This document shows, piece by piece, positions 63,901 through 64,000 of a stretch of DNA of 64,000 bases. Source of the stretch: Ilex aquifolium (lineage: Eukaryota > Streptophyta > Magnoliopsida > Aquifoliales > Aquifoliaceae); the NCBI GenBank assembly GCA_951799425.1, contig OX637397.1:8175001-8239000 (forward strand), in the 5' to 3' direction. A model generated the notes under the pieces. The model was given only the letters and a program-made list of their open reading frames with translations, was not told the origin of the DNA and did not search any database. A program made the translations under genes and the position numbers. Numbering within the stretch: position 1 is the first letter of the stretch; every line of letters begins with the position of its first letter.

Positions 63901-64000
63901 AAAAATAAACCTATAACTATTCTGGCCACACATTCCAACCTTTATTAAATAATGAGCTAAAGACTGAACTCTCGAATATGAGCTATCTTTTTTATAATTC

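Overview
This window is nuclear DNA from a flowering plant. The genes have many introns with GT-AG borders, the spacers are AT-rich, and the coding sequences match plant families (dirigent protein, LRR receptor kinase, mitochondrial chaperonin, plant ING protein). There are plastid ycf2 relics and several kinds of plant transposon. The protein sequences suggest a eudicot; I cannot name the species. All calls come from reading the sequence, with no database search.

Five genes look intact: mitochondrial chaperonin CPN60 (21340-26329, +, 18 exons), the PHD-finger protein ING1 (28244-36058, -, 7 exons), a dirigent protein (37703-38467, +, no intron), hydroxyethylthiazole kinase THIM (40141-42584, -, 2 exons) and an LRR receptor-like kinase of subfamily XI (57120-61280, +, 2 exons). 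They are unrelated housekeeping, chromatin, cell-wall, vitamin and signalling genes with no sign of co-regulation. I assembled the exons by hand; in each multi-exon gene the reading frame closes across all junctions.

Layout. 1-3871: a gag-only LTR retrotransposon on the minus strand (TR-GAG/LARD type), with LTRs, primer site, polypurine tract, a broken gag and a 74-bp tandem array. 3872-6433: AT-rich spacer with one foldback MITE. 6434-20595: the most unusual part, three non-autonomous Helitrons joined head to tail on the minus strand. They carry exon fragments of at least five host genes or domains: CYP85A and a kaurene-synthase-like gene (element B), an FAD-dependent oxidoreductase (element A), and RUNKEL kinase and an RNase H domain (element C). 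20596-42600: the first four genes, with a hAT element downstream of CPN60, and a 5'-truncated LINE and a ycf2 relic in ING1 introns. 42600-56080: repeat-rich intergenic DNA with four foldback elements next to the THIM 5' end, a 3.2-kb Mutator-like element whose arms are arrays of ACGTCATT/AATGACGT palindromes, and two hAT-type elements. 57120-61280: the receptor kinase. 61281-64000: spacer with a 911-bp tandem duplication.

No pathway links the intact genes. The strongest lead is the Helitron array: its members share a 5' module with splice donors, and their captured exons keep intact splice borders, so chimeric transcripts are possible.
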